DNA of 59,432 bases from WQXF01 sp031552825 (GTDB lineage: Bacteria; Bacillota; Clostridia; Christensenellales; Aristaeellaceae). The translations under genes and the position numbers were made by a program. Shown here one piece after another: positions 43,186 through 51,713 of the stretch (position 1 is the first letter of the stretch; each line of letters begins with the position of its first letter). The stretch covers positions 1-59,432 of the forward strand of contig JAVBMD010000035.1 in the NCBI GenBank assembly GCA_031552825.1, given 5' to 3'. The notes under the pieces were generated by a model, which saw only the letters and a program-made list of their open reading frames with translations, was not told where the DNA came from and ran no database searches.

Positions 43186-44712
43186 TCACATCATGTGCTT
43201 GACGATGTCAAGTTGTTCGGGCTTGTTGCCCGGCGGCGCTTCGAACACGCGGGTCAGCTCGCCATCTTTCATCACCGCGACGCGGTTGCTTAGGCCGATG
43301 GACTCGTCCAGTGTATCGCCCAGCACGATCAGGCTCATACCCTTGTCGGCGATGTCGCGGATGATGCTGTAGATTTCCGCCTTGGCGCCCACATCGACGC
43401 CGCGCGTGGGGTGGTCGAGCACCAGGATGTCGGCGTCTGCCGCCAGGACGCGCGCGAACACCACCTTCTGCGCGTTACCGCCGCTAAGGAAGCCCACCGC
43501 CTGCTTCACGCTGGGCAGCTTAATGGAAAGCTCCTGTACGTACTCCTTGGCCTGCTCCTTGGCCAGCTTATCGGAGATCCAGCCATGCCGCCTCACCTTT
43601 TTCAGGTTGGACAGGCTGATGTTTTCATAGGCTGACAAATCCGACACGATGCCCTCCACGCGGCGCTCGCGCGGAACCGAAAGTATGCCGTTCTCCAGCG
43701 CGTCGTAGGGCGAGCGGAAGCGCTTGGGCTTGCCGCGCACCAGAATCTCCCCTGCTGTTGGATCCTCGTCGCCGCAGATCACGGCGCACAAATCCTCCTT
43801 GCCGGAGCCGATCACGCCGCAGATCGAAATGATCTCGCCTCTGTGCAGCCGCAGGTTGATGCCGCCGAAGTAGCCGCGCTTGCCCAGATCCTTCAGCTCG
43901 AGCACCACCTCAGCCTCCGGCGTGCGCTGACGGGCGATCTGGTAATATTCCGAGGAAGCGGTGCGCCCTACCATCTTCTCGTACAGAATGCCCTCGTCAA
44001 GGTTCTCGTTGGGCATCTCGGCCACCTTGCAGCCGTCCTTGAACACGCAGACGCGGTCGGCGATCTCCATCACCTCCCCCAACTTGTGGGAGACGAAGAT
44101 TACGGTGTTGCCGCGCGCGCACAGCCGCCGCACGTGGGCGAAGAGCTGGCGAATTTCCGCGTCGCTGAGCACCGAGGTGGGCTCATCAAGCAGGATGATT
44201 GTCCCCTGCTCCTCGCTGGCACTGACGGCGTCAAACACCTTTGCGATCTCTACCATCTGGCGGCTGGCAAAGTCCAGCCGGTTGATGCGCGTGCCGGGTC
44301 GAATGCCCCGGATCTCCATCAGCTCCAGCACCTTTTGCGCGTCGGCATTCATGCGCTTCATATTCACCAGGCCGCGCCGAACGTAGGCGCTCTCGCGCCC
44401 GATGTAGAGGTTCTGCGCAACCGATAAGTTCAAAATCAAAGATTGCTCCTGAAACACCATGCCGACGCCCAGCCGGTTCGCCTCGATGGGCGTGTGGGGC
44501 GCATACTTCTCCCCGTGCATACGCATTTCGCCGCTGGTGGCAAACTCCGCGCCCATCATGATCTTCATGAGCGTGGACTTGCCCGCGCCGTTCTCTCCGA
44601 TCAGCCCTAGCACCTCGCCCGCGTAGATGTCCAGACTCACGTTGTCCAGCGCCAGCGTGCCGGGATATTGCTTGGTTATGTTCCGGATCGACATCAGTAG
44701 CTTGCGTTCCAT
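43186..44712 (-). CDS. CUT2 sugar ABC importer, duplicated ATPase with altered second site
   Basis: A 508-residue double ATPase. The first half has Walker A GENGAGKSTLMK and Walker B IILLDEPTSVL; its signature reads LDFASRQ and is degenerate. The second half has an altered P-loop (GVIGSGKED), an intact signature LSGGNAQK and a Walker B ILVLDHPTRG in which the catalytic Glu is replaced by His. Because head-to-tail sites combine Walker motifs of one half with the signature of the other, one composite site looks complete and the other doubly disabled. It lies between two permease genes with 10-12-base gaps. Confidence 0.94.
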   Translation of the reverse strand: MERKLLMSIRNITKQYPGTLALDNVSLDIYAGEVLGLIGENGAGKSTLMKIMMGAEFATSGEMRMHGEKYAPHTPIEANRLGVGMVFQEQSLILNLSVAQNLYIGRESAYVRRGLVNMKRMNADAQKVLELMEIRGIRPGTRINRLDFASRQMVEIAKVFDAVSASEEQGTIILLDEPTSVLSDAEIRQLFAHVRRLCARGNTVIFVSHKLGEVMEIADRVCVFKDGCKVAEMPNENLDEGILYEKMVGRTASSEYYQIARQRTPEAEVVLELKDLGKRGYFGGINLRLHRGEIISICGVIGSGKEDLCAVICGDEDPTAGEILVRGKPKRFRSPYDALENGILSVPRERRVEGIVSDLSAYENISLSNLKKVRRHGWISDKLAKEQAKEYVQELSIKLPSVKQAVGFLSGGNAQKVVFARVLAADADILVLDHPTRGVDVGAKAEIYSIIRDIADKGMSLIVLGDTLDESIGLSNRVAVMKDGELTRVFEAPPGNKPEQLDIVKHMM

Positions 44713-44724
44713 CTCGCTCTCTCC

Positions 44725-45738
44725 TCACTTCACGATTAGATTTTTGCCGTGCGGGACGGAAACGACCACCGCGATGATGATGATGATGCCCTGCACCGCC
44801 TGCTGCACGTAGGGGCTCACACCCAGCAGCACCAGCGCGTTGTTGATGATGGTAACAATCAGCGTGCCGATCAGCGAATTGACGACGCCGCCCCTGCCGC
44901 CAGACAGACTAGTGCCGCCCACGACCACCGCGGTGATCGCCGGAAAAACCACGTCGCGGCCGATGCCCACCTCGCCGCGCCCGATGCGCACCGCGCCCAT
45001 CAGGCCGACGATGCCGATGCAAACGCCCAGCCACAGGAACACCTTGAACTTCGTGCGGTCGATATTGATGCCCACGTTCCGGGCGATGCCCTCGTTATCG
45101 CCGATGGCCATGACATAGCTGCCAAAGCGCGTGCGCGTTTGGAAGACGTAGGAGACGGCAAAAACCGTCGCCGCGATATAAGTCAAATACGGAATGCCCA
45201 GAAAGGAACCCCGCGAAAGCGTTGTAAAGATCGGATCGCGGATCAGCGCCGGTTCACCCCTGTACGCAAGCACGGCGAAGCCCACCATGATGCTACTGAT
45301 CGCGTAGGACACCATAAAGGAAGGCAGCTTGCCCTTGATGTGAATCAGGCCGGAGATTGAGGACACCAGCACGCTGGAAGCCATGGCGATCAACAGAGCG
45401 AGGAATCCGAGATCCATCGTGTTCTTGGAATTGAGCACCATCAGCGCGACCGTCGATCCGACAAATCCGCCCAACCCCTCCGCCGAAAGATCGGTGCTGC
45501 CCATGAGGATCATGAAGGTGATGCCCATGGCCATCACCAGCGGAATGGAAACCTGATAGAGCAGATTTTGTAGGTTCTTCAGTGAGAAGAAGCCCTGTGC
45601 GATGACGGAAAACAGAAGGATGAGCACCACCAGAATGCCGATCGGCGCCCAGGAAACGAACCGCTCGCGCTGGCTCTGTTTCTTCATTTCCTCTGCAAAC
45701 TCCAGGCGAATGCGCGAAGCATGCGCTTGCGATTCCAT
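44725..45738 (-). CDS. CUT2 sugar ABC importer permease 1
   Basis: A 337-residue RbsC-like permease with about ten membrane segments and an N-terminal cytoplasmic tail. Typical stretches are MGITFMILMGSTDLSAEGLGG, shown here in full only to its core GSTDLSAEG, and IGDNEGIARNVGINIDRTKF. The start at 45738 (MESQAHASR) has AGGGGG upstream; 29 open codons before it lie over the hairpin and are not coding. It precedes the ATPase gene by 12 bases. Confidence 0.92.
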   Translation of the reverse strand: MESQAHASRIRLEFAEEMKKQSQRERFVSWAPIGILVVLILLFSVIAQGFFSLKNLQNLLYQVSIPLVMAMGITFMILMGSTDLSAEGLGGFVGSTVALMVLNSKNTMDLGFLALLIAMASSVLVSSISGLIHIKGKLPSFMVSYAISSIMVGFAVLAYRGEPALIRDPIFTTLSRGSFLGIPYLTYIAATVFAVSYVFQTRTRFGSYVMAIGDNEGIARNVGINIDRTKFKVFLWLGVCIGIVGLMGAVRIGRGEVGIGRDVVFPAITAVVVGGTSLSGGRGGVVNSLIGTLIVTIINNALVLLGVSPYVQQAVQGIIIIIAVVVSVPHGKNLIVK

Positions 45739-45770
45739 ATTGATTGCCCCCTTGTCGGTTGATAAGCCAA

Positions 45771-45816
45771 GAAACCCGCCGACGCTCCGGCACCGCGCGG
45801 AGCGTCGGCGGGTTTC
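45771..45816 (-). promoter_or_regulatory. Perfect 19-bp hairpin between binding-protein and permease genes
   Basis: Arms 45771-45789 and 45798-45816 are exactly complementary with an 8-base loop. There is no long T run after it on the minus strand, so it is better read as an mRNA-protecting or attenuating hairpin that keeps binding-protein mRNA in excess. Confidence 0.8.
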
Positions 45817-45843
45817 GCTAGGCAAGCCTTGCGGCCACAGACA

Positions 45844-46905
45844 TTACTTCACCAGATCCATGCCCTTAGCGATGGGGAAGGCCAGATCGGCATAATCGTA
45901 CACCGGAACGCTCTCGACGAAGTTCTTCTTATAATCGGCGAGGGTGTCCTTGGTGACCAGGTAGCCGTTGGTGTAGAACATGCGCTGCTCGGGGGTCATG
46001 GTAGCGGTGTCGATCACACCGGTCTTGGCCGCGTAGGCGTACGCAGTGCCGTAGCCGCCTTGCAGCCAGCCGTTGTTGGCGATGGTGCAGATCAGATCGC
46101 CGGTCTCCACCATCTCGATGGCGGCGGAGGTGCCGTCCACGCCGGTCACCAGCGTTTTGCCGTTGAGCCCCTTGGCCTTGAGCGCCTGCACGACGCCGAC
46201 AGCCATGTCGTCGCATGCACACCAGATGCCGTCGATCTGGTCAAACTTGGCGAGCCAGTTTTCGGTGATGGACAGACCCTTGGCCGTGGCCCAATCGCCG
46301 GCCTGATCGTCTAGCACTTCGATGTCGGGATACTCAGCCAGCGCCTTCTTCAGGCCTTCCATACGGAAGGTGTTGGCGCTGTTGGCCAACATGCCTTCCA
46401 TGACGCAGATCTTCCCCTTGCCCGGGGTGGGCAGCGCGTTAAACATGGTCACGGCGATGTCGTAGCCCTGCTTTACGGCGTCGCATGCCTGGTGGCTGAC
46501 CCAGTACTTGTAGCTGGGCGGGTAGATGCCTTCCGGCGTGTTCCAGGCAGAGGTCCAGTAGACGCCGGCCTCTTCGCAGGCTTCGGCGATGGCGGTGATG
46601 TTGGGGGCGTTGTTGGGATCGACGAACAGGATCATGTTGTCGCCCTTGGCGGCGATGACGGCATTGATGTCGTTGATCTGCTTGTCGTCATTCCCCTCGC
46701 AGGCGAGGATCTGCACCTCCGCGGTGCCGACGGGCAGCGAGTCGACAAAGGCTTGCGCGCCCGCGACATACTGCATGTGATACTCGCTGGCGGTGGAGCG
46801 CATGCTGACGGCGACGGTCAGCGGCTCGGCGGCCAGCGCCGTGGTGCATCCCAGCAGGAGGCAGGCGGCCAGGAACAGGGCTACGAACTTCGAGGTCTTT
46901 TTCAT
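45844..46905 (-). CDS. CUT2 sugar ABC importer substrate-binding lipoprotein
   Basis: A 353-residue two-lobed sugar-binding protein. The N-terminus has a lipobox (LLGC, residues 17-20), so it is probably lipid-anchored; an AxA site (ALAA) just behind is an alternative. The core shows ILFVDPNNAPNITAIAEACE, WCACDDMAVGVVQALKAKG and VTGVDGTSAA. The usual RbsB-like lengths and motifs are kept, but the ligand is unknown. It is the first importer gene after the LacI regulator. Confidence 0.93.
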   Translation of the reverse strand: MKKTSKFVALFLAACLLLGCTTALAAEPLTVAVSMRSTASEYHMQYVAGAQAFVDSLPVGTAEVQILACEGNDDKQINDINAVIAAKGDNMILFVDPNNAPNITAIAEACEEAGVYWTSAWNTPEGIYPPSYKYWVSHQACDAVKQGYDIAVTMFNALPTPGKGKICVMEGMLANSANTFRMEGLKKALAEYPDIEVLDDQAGDWATAKGLSITENWLAKFDQIDGIWCACDDMAVGVVQALKAKGLNGKTLVTGVDGTSAAIEMVETGDLICTIANNGWLQGGYGTAYAYAAKTGVIDTATMTPEQRMFYTNGYLVTKDTLADYKKNFVESVPVYDYADLAFPIAKGMDLVK

Positions 46906-46940
46906 GATGTTTCTCCCTTCCCATTCTTTGTTTTTATATG

Positions 46941-46955
46941 GCGCGGCACCCGCGC
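46941..46955 (-). promoter_or_regulatory. 15-base palindrome in the LacI/binding-protein interval
   Basis: GCGCGG-CAC-CCGCGC is a perfect inverted repeat between the LacI stop codon and the binding-protein start. It may be an operator or a small mRNA hairpin; the usual LacI-family centre with CG is absent. Confidence 0.35.
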
Positions 46956-46983
46956 AATATAATCTGCTGAACGCACACCCCGC

Positions 46984-48015
46984 TCAACGCCCGGCAACCA
47001 ATCGCTCCGAGCCGCGCAGGCACACGTGCGGAAGGATCACGATCTTCTCCAGCGGACGATCCGGCGCGTCAAAGCGGCGAAAGAGCAGCTGCGCGGCCTG
47101 TTCCCCCAACCGAAGCACCTCGCGCTCCAGACAGCTGTAGGGCATGTTGAATACGTCCTGCCCGGGAATGCTATCAAAGCTGACAAAGGCGACATCCTCA
47201 GGTATGCGCAGCCCCATCTCATGCACCGCCGTCAGAAACCCGACCTCGCTGAGGTTGTTGCTGACAAAGAACGCGGTGGGCATCCGGCCGCTCTGGATCA
47301 GCGTTTTTACCTTTTCGTAAGTGATCTGCTTATCGAACTGGCCGTAGATGATGTGCTCCGGATGCACCTTCAGCCCGTTCTGTTCCATCGCCTTGCAATA
47401 TCCTTCATATCGTTCGCGCCCGATGAACAGCTCCATGTTACCCGCTACCACGCCAATTTCGGTATGCCCGGCGCGAATGAGCTCCTCGGTGGCAGCGTAT
47501 GCGCCGCTGAAATTATCGGTCAGCACGCAATCGTAGTTCAGCTTGGGAATCGGGCGATCCAGCAGCACCACCGGGCAACCAAGCTGACAGAGCAAACCTT
47601 CCATCTGCCGGAAGGTTTCTTCCTCCGCATAATCGCAGGCCGGAACGTAGATCAGCCCCTTCACGCGCTGGCTGTGCATGGCTCGCAGCGCGCGAAAATC
47701 CTTCTCCGTGTCATTATCCGATCCACAGAGGATGAGCGTATAGCCGCATTTATCCACCATCTGCGAAACGCCCTTGAGAATATCGGCAAAGAAAGGGTTG
47801 TTGACCTCTGGGAGGATCAGACCGATGGTGTCGCTCTCCTGCTTGGAGAGGTTGCGCGCCACTGCGGAGGGGTGATAGTTGTAGCGCTCCATCACGCGCT
47901 TGACGCGGTCGACGGTTTCCGTTGCGACATACCCGGTGCCGTTAATCACCCTGGAAACTGTGGATTTCCCAACCCCCGCTTCCTGCGCGATATCGAAAAT
48001 GGTGACTGTCTTCAT
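46984..48015 (-). CDS. LacI family transcriptional regulator
   Basis: A 343-residue regulator. The N-terminal helix-turn-helix and hinge read TIFDIAQEAGVGKSTVSRVI and YHPSAVARNLSKQ, followed by a sugar-binding effector domain (IGLILPEVNNPFFADILKG, FSGAYAATEELIRAG). It should repress the CUT2 importer genes directly downstream and release them with the imported sugar or a derivative. It is followed by the binding-protein gene after 78 bases. It has its own promoter at 48063-48091. Confidence 0.94.
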   Translation of the reverse strand: MKTVTIFDIAQEAGVGKSTVSRVINGTGYVATETVDRVKRVMERYNYHPSAVARNLSKQESDTIGLILPEVNNPFFADILKGVSQMVDKCGYTLILCGSDNDTEKDFRALRAMHSQRVKGLIYVPACDYAEEETFRQMEGLLCQLGCPVVLLDRPIPKLNYDCVLTDNFSGAYAATEELIRAGHTEIGVVAGNMELFIGRERYEGYCKAMEQNGLKVHPEHIIYGQFDKQITYEKVKTLIQSGRMPTAFFVSNNLSEVGFLTAVHEMGLRIPEDVAFVSFDSIPGQDVFNMPYSCLEREVLRLGEQAAQLLFRRFDAPDRPLEKIVILPHVCLRGSERLVAGR

Positions 48016-48062
48016 GCATCGGGTCTCCTTCTGTTTGTGGGAGCGGTTCCTTATTCGCCTTT

Positions 48063-48091
48063 ATACTAACTTCATTTTCCTTCTTTGTCAA
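48063..48091 (-). promoter_or_regulatory. Promoter of the LacI regulator gene
   Basis: On the minus strand TTGACA (48086-48091), a 17-base spacer and TAGTAT (48063-48068) lie 47 bases before the start. Confidence 0.7.
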
Positions 48092-48410
48092 CATTTTTCC
48101 ATTATATTTTTTGTTAATTATTTTCTTCATAATCGGTTTTTTCTCGTAATTTTTATAGAAGACAGGAGATATTTTATAATACTCCGCCTGGAGAATGCAA
48201 AGGCATTTATGGGATCGGTTTCATATTAAATATGTAAAAAAGCGACCCGAATGCGGGGGCACTTCAGACCATCAACAAAGTCTGGCCGTCCAAAAGGTTC
48301 AGATGTCGGGGCGCCGTGAGGCTGTCCGCAGGAGGCGTATACCCGTACTCCGACAAGGCGGCCGATGCGGCAAGCCCGCAGACGAGCCTTTTTCGGCGGC
48401 CTGGAGCGAC
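48092..48410. other. Gene-free interval between lacI and xdhC
   Basis: The part 48092-48240 is AT-rich, unlike the rest of the window, and holds no gene. The part 48258-48410 is GC-rich again with short open frames but no start site, no recognisable product and no repeats I can identify. It may be the decayed end of a lost gene. Confidence 0.5.
48236..48257 (-). terminator. Possible terminator of the molybdenum operon
   Basis: A short CCCG-CATT-CGGG hairpin (48246-48257) is followed on the minus strand by TCGC and six T, 150 bases behind the xdhC stop. Confidence 0.5.
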
Positions 48411-49340
48411 CTAAGCGCGGTCGCTTCGTCCGGCGCGCACCTGTATCAATTCCGCCGCGATGCTGACGGCGATCTCCTCCGGCGTCTGCGCGCCGATGGG
48501 CAACCCGACCGGCGAGTGTACCCGCGCGATGTCGGCCTCGGAAAATCCCTGCTCGCGCAGGCTGGCATACACGAAGGCGCGCTTGGCCTTGCTGCCCATC
48601 ATGCCGATGTAGCGCGCAGGCGTGCGCAGCATTTGCGAAAGCACTTCCTGATCGTGCTGATGCCCGCGCGTCATGATGACCACATCATCCCGCGCGCCGA
48701 TCGGGAGGTCGTTCAGCCGCGCAAAGTCGGCCACCCGTACCGCGAAGGCCTCGGGGAAGCGCGCCGGGTCGGCGAAGTCGGGGCGATCATCGAGCACCAC
48801 CGCACGAAAGCCGAGCCGTGCCAGCACCGGCACCAGCGCCAGCGCCACATGCCCCGCGCCAAATATATAGGTGCGCCCCGCCTCGGTCAGCCGTTGCGCA
48901 AAACAGTCCGTCCCCTCCGGCTGCCCGGCGGCGAGCCACATCCGCCCGGAGGCAAGGTCGGTCAGCAGATACGCTGCCTCATCGTCGGCGATCTTTTCCA
49001 GCGCCTCGCGGCACAGCGCCGCCTGCGCCACACCGAGGCGCTGAAACAACAGCCGCATATCGCCGCCGCACACCATGCCCAGATCGGCGGCCTCGCGGTT
49101 GCGTAGCGCGTAGTCGCGCACCCTGTGCCCGCCCTGCGCCAGCACCTCAGCGGCCTGCGCCAGCGCCCTGTGTTCCACCGTACCGCCGCCCACCGTGCCG
49201 CAGACATAGCCGCCCGCGTCGGCCAGCATGCTGGCGCCCGTGCCGCGCGGCGCGCTGCCGCTGGAGGCTACGACGCGCACTAGTACGGCACTTTGGCCTG
49301 CTTCCAGCCGTGAAAGGAGTTTTTCGAATAATTCTTTCAT
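48411..49340 (-). CDS. xdhC: XdhC/CoxI family molybdenum hydroxylase maturation protein
   Basis: XdhC proteins insert the sulfurated molybdenum cofactor into xanthine-dehydrogenase-type enzymes. The 309-residue product has the N-terminal CoxI domain (AVLVRVVASSGSAPRGTGASM in its core, then CGTVGGGTVEH) and the C-terminal Rossmann domain (TYIFGAGHVALALVPVL, IGMMGSKAKR). I choose the ATG at 49340 (MKELFEKLL): GGAGG is 9 bases upstream, and it gives an ATGA overlap with the yqeB stop. It is the last gene of the molybdenum operon. Confidence 0.94.
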   Translation of the reverse strand: MKELFEKLLSRLEAGQSAVLVRVVASSGSAPRGTGASMLADAGGYVCGTVGGGTVEHRALAQAAEVLAQGGHRVRDYALRNREAADLGMVCGGDMRLLFQRLGVAQAALCREALEKIADDEAAYLLTDLASGRMWLAAGQPEGTDCFAQRLTEAGRTYIFGAGHVALALVPVLARLGFRAVVLDDRPDFADPARFPEAFAVRVADFARLNDLPIGARDDVVIMTRGHQHDQEVLSQMLRTPARYIGMMGSKAKRAFVYASLREQGFSEADIARVHSPVGLPIGAQTPEEIAVSIAAELIQVRAGRSDRA

Positions 49341-50137
49341 GGGCATATCCCTCCGCTGGAAAGATAAAGATACGCCTCCAGCACCGCTCCGCCGATGCAC
49401 CGCGCCTTGTCGGAGATCGTACGCCAATCCACATCGGTGCGCGGATCGACGTCGGCGATCTTGGTTCCCTTGCGCACCGGCATCTCGGCGATCAGCCCAC
49501 GCAGCAGCCCGTCGAAGGGCGCGGCGCAAACCGCCTCGCCCACATGCAGCAGCGACTCCCCCGCGCGCACCACATCGCCGATCTGCCGCACGTGCCGCAC
49601 CATACCGTCGCAGGGCGCATGGAGCACGCGCTCGGCGCCGCGCCCACCCAGCTCGCCGGGGATGCCGGTGTTGGGCTGCGCGCCGCCGTGCAGGATCAGC
49701 CGACCCAGATCGTGCCCGCGCATGGTCTCGACCACGGCATGTACATCCTCCCCGGCGCAAAAGCCCGGGCCGACGCCAATCACGATCGGCGACATGTCCA
49801 GCCGCGTGCCCAAGTTGCGCTTGGCGAGGATGGCATCGACCACGCAGGCCGGGCGCAGCCGCACAATCCATTCCCCTGCCGGATCCACCGCCAGCGGCAC
49901 CTCCCCCGCTGCGTAGCAGGCCAGCATGCCCGCTTCATCCGCAATCCGCCGCGCGATAACATCCTCCACCCGCATCACGCCCAGCCTTGCGGCCTCGCAC
50001 AGCGATACCGTGCGGCGGATGGCCATGGGCGCTTCGGTTTCAAGCACCAGCACGCGCAAGCCCGCCCGATGCAGCTTCTGAATGATCCCGGTGGCGATGT
50101 CCCCGCCGCCGCGCACCACGATCAGCGCCCGCTCCAT
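49337..50137 (-). CDS. yqeB: YqeB-like selenium-dependent molybdenum hydroxylase accessory protein
   Basis: The 266-residue product begins MERALIVVRGGGDIATGIIQ, with the glycine-rich turn of the EF2563/YqeB family, and ends with a lipoyl-like segment (HAPCDGMVRHVRQIGDVVRAG in part). In comparative genomics this family goes with selenium-dependent molybdenum hydroxylases. I start at the ATG at 50137 with AAGGAGG upstream; 67 open codons before it lie inside yqeC. It overlaps yqeC by 16 bases and xdhC by 4, showing tight coupling. Confidence 0.9.
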   Translation of the reverse strand: MERALIVVRGGGDIATGIIQKLHRAGLRVLVLETEAPMAIRRTVSLCEAARLGVMRVEDVIARRIADEAGMLACYAAGEVPLAVDPAGEWIVRLRPACVVDAILAKRNLGTRLDMSPIVIGVGPGFCAGEDVHAVVETMRGHDLGRLILHGGAQPNTGIPGELGGRGAERVLHAPCDGMVRHVRQIGDVVRAGESLLHVGEAVCAAPFDGLLRGLIAEMPVRKGTKIADVDPRTDVDWRTISDKARCIGGAVLEAYLYLSSGGICP

Positions 50138-50784
50138 GCCGTGCCCTCCTTCATCGAACCAATCAGCACCGCGCCGCTGAACGACGCACGCAATATCCTC
50201 GCGATGGCGTTCGCCGCCTCGATGCCGACCGCATCCTCGGCCTGATTGATCAGAATCGCCTTGCGCCCCGCCGCGCAGGCCTCCATGCACCGCGAAATCA
50301 TCCGTGCCAGCGCCGCCGCGTCCACCGGATCGCAGCATGATAGCCCGCTCTGCGCGAGAAAAAGCGGCAGGCGGTGCACATTGGCTTCCTCGGCCGCCAG
50401 CCCCAACGCCCGCGCCGACACCACGCCCACCGTCAGCGTCGCAAAGCTGGGCACTACCGGCTCGTGCGTATCCCAGCCCTTGAGCGGCAAGCCCTTGCTG
50501 CCGTCTGCCTCCATCAGCGTGAGCGCCGCGCCGTGCGCCGCCGCTTCGATCTCCGCCAACGGCGCGGCCAGCAGCTTTTCGCCCTGCGGGACGCCGAGGT
50601 GCCGCACGCCGGGGCGTTCCCGCACCTGCGCCAGCGCGATGCGCGTGGTCGGCGCGATCAGCACGCCCCGCTCCGCGTTCTCTCCGGCCAGCCGATCAAT
50701 CAGCGCTGATTTTCCGCCCGCGCCGATCACCGCCACGCGCTCGCCGGAGCGCAGCCCCAGCAGCGCTGAAACCGTGCCGCTCAC
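50122..50784 (-). CDS. yqeC: YqeC-like selenium cofactor biosynthesis protein
   Basis: The 220-residue product has the P-loop-like GAGGKSALIDRLA (about residues 21-33) and LMEADGSKGLPLKGW, hallmarks of the YqeC family associated with the selenium-dependent molybdenum hydroxylase system. It overlaps both the MOSC-MogA gene (4 bases) and yqeB (16 bases). The exact reaction is not settled in the literature known to me. Confidence 0.9.
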   Translation of the reverse strand: MSGTVSALLGLRSGERVAVIGAGGKSALIDRLAGENAERGVLIAPTTRIALAQVRERPGVRHLGVPQGEKLLAAPLAEIEAAAHGAALTLMEADGSKGLPLKGWDTHEPVVPSFATLTVGVVSARALGLAAEEANVHRLPLFLAQSGLSCCDPVDAAALARMISRCMEACAAGRKAILINQAEDAVGIEAANAIARILRASFSGAVLIGSMKEGTAWSGR

Positions 50785-51713
50785 GCATCGCCCTTGCCGG
50801 AAAGAATCTCCAGCGCGTGGACGAGCTGTGGTAGCACGAAGGTCAGGCTTTCGTTCACCGCCTTGGGGCTGCCGGGCAGGTTGAGAATCAGCGCGTTGCC
50901 GCGCAACACCGCCGCACCCCGGGACAACATGGCGCGCGGCGTGAGGGTCATCGAGTGCGCGCGGATCGCCTCGGCGATGCCGGGTGCGACGCGATGTGCC
51001 ACCGCCAGCGTTGCCTCCGGCGTCACGTCGCGCGGCGCAAGGCCGGTGCCGCCGCTGGTAATCACCAGCCGAATCTGCCGCCGGTCGACCAGGTCGATCA
51101 ACGCCGCCTCGATTTGCTCCCGCTCGTCAGGGATCAGCAGTTGCGCCTCCACCCTGTACCCCGCCCCGACCAGCAGCGCCGCCGCCGTCGGGCCGCTATG
51201 ATCCTCCCGCTCGCCGCGCGCGCAGCGGTCGCTGACCGTAATCACTGCCGCGCGCACGGCCTGCTCGCCGGGCAGCACTTGCATCGCGTCGCCGACACGC
51301 AGCGACCCGTCGCGCAGCACGCGCGCGAATACGCCCTCGCGCGGCATGATGCAATCGCCCATGCGCGCATAGATCTGGCAACGGGTGTGGCATTCCTTGC
51401 CGACCTGCGCCAGTTCCAGCAGGGCATCGCCCACCACGAAGCGCGTGCCCACCGGCAGCGCGCGAAAGTCGATGCCCGACACCAGCAGGTTTTCCCCGAA
51501 CGCGCCGGGCGCGACCTCCGCGCCCAACGCGTTGAATGCCTCCACCTTTTCCACGCCCAGCAGGCTGACCTGCCGATGCCAGTCCCCGGCGTGCGCGTCG
51601 CCCTCGATGCCCCAATCGGCACGGAGCTTCGCGCTGTCCACCGCGCGTTTTTCGGTGCCGCGCCGCTCGCTGACGCAGATGGCGCGTATGATGCCCTCGT
51701 TCACTCTGCTCAC
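50781..51713 (-). CDS. MOSC-MogA fusion, molybdenum cofactor protein
   Basis: A 310-residue two-domain protein. Residues 1-150 are a MOSC domain (IEGDAHAGDWHRQVSLL, GAFGENLLVSG and the cysteine in GKECHTRCQIY), and residues 155-310 a MogA/MoaB molybdopterin-adenylyltransferase domain (AAVITVSDRCARGEREDHSG, VITSGGTGLAPRDVTPEAT). The second half activates molybdopterin with AMP; the MOSC half probably handles sulfur or the finished cofactor. Its start overlaps the moaA stop (ATGA). Confidence 0.93.
   Translation of the reverse strand: MSRVNEGIIRAICVSERRGTEKRAVDSAKLRADWGIEGDAHAGDWHRQVSLLGVEKVEAFNALGAEVAPGAFGENLLVSGIDFRALPVGTRFVVGDALLELAQVGKECHTRCQIYARMGDCIMPREGVFARVLRDGSLRVGDAMQVLPGEQAVRAAVITVSDRCARGEREDHSGPTAAALLVGAGYRVEAQLLIPDEREQIEAALIDLVDRRQIRLVITSGGTGLAPRDVTPEATLAVAHRVAPGIAEAIRAHSMTLTPRAMLSRGAAVLRGNALILNLPGSPKAVNESLTFVLPQLVHALEILSGKGDA

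Noticed and set aside
48195..49106. Plus-strand frame starting in the gap before xdhC
   Set aside because: Most of it is antisense to xdhC, and there is no ribosome site. The part in the gap shows no known domain.
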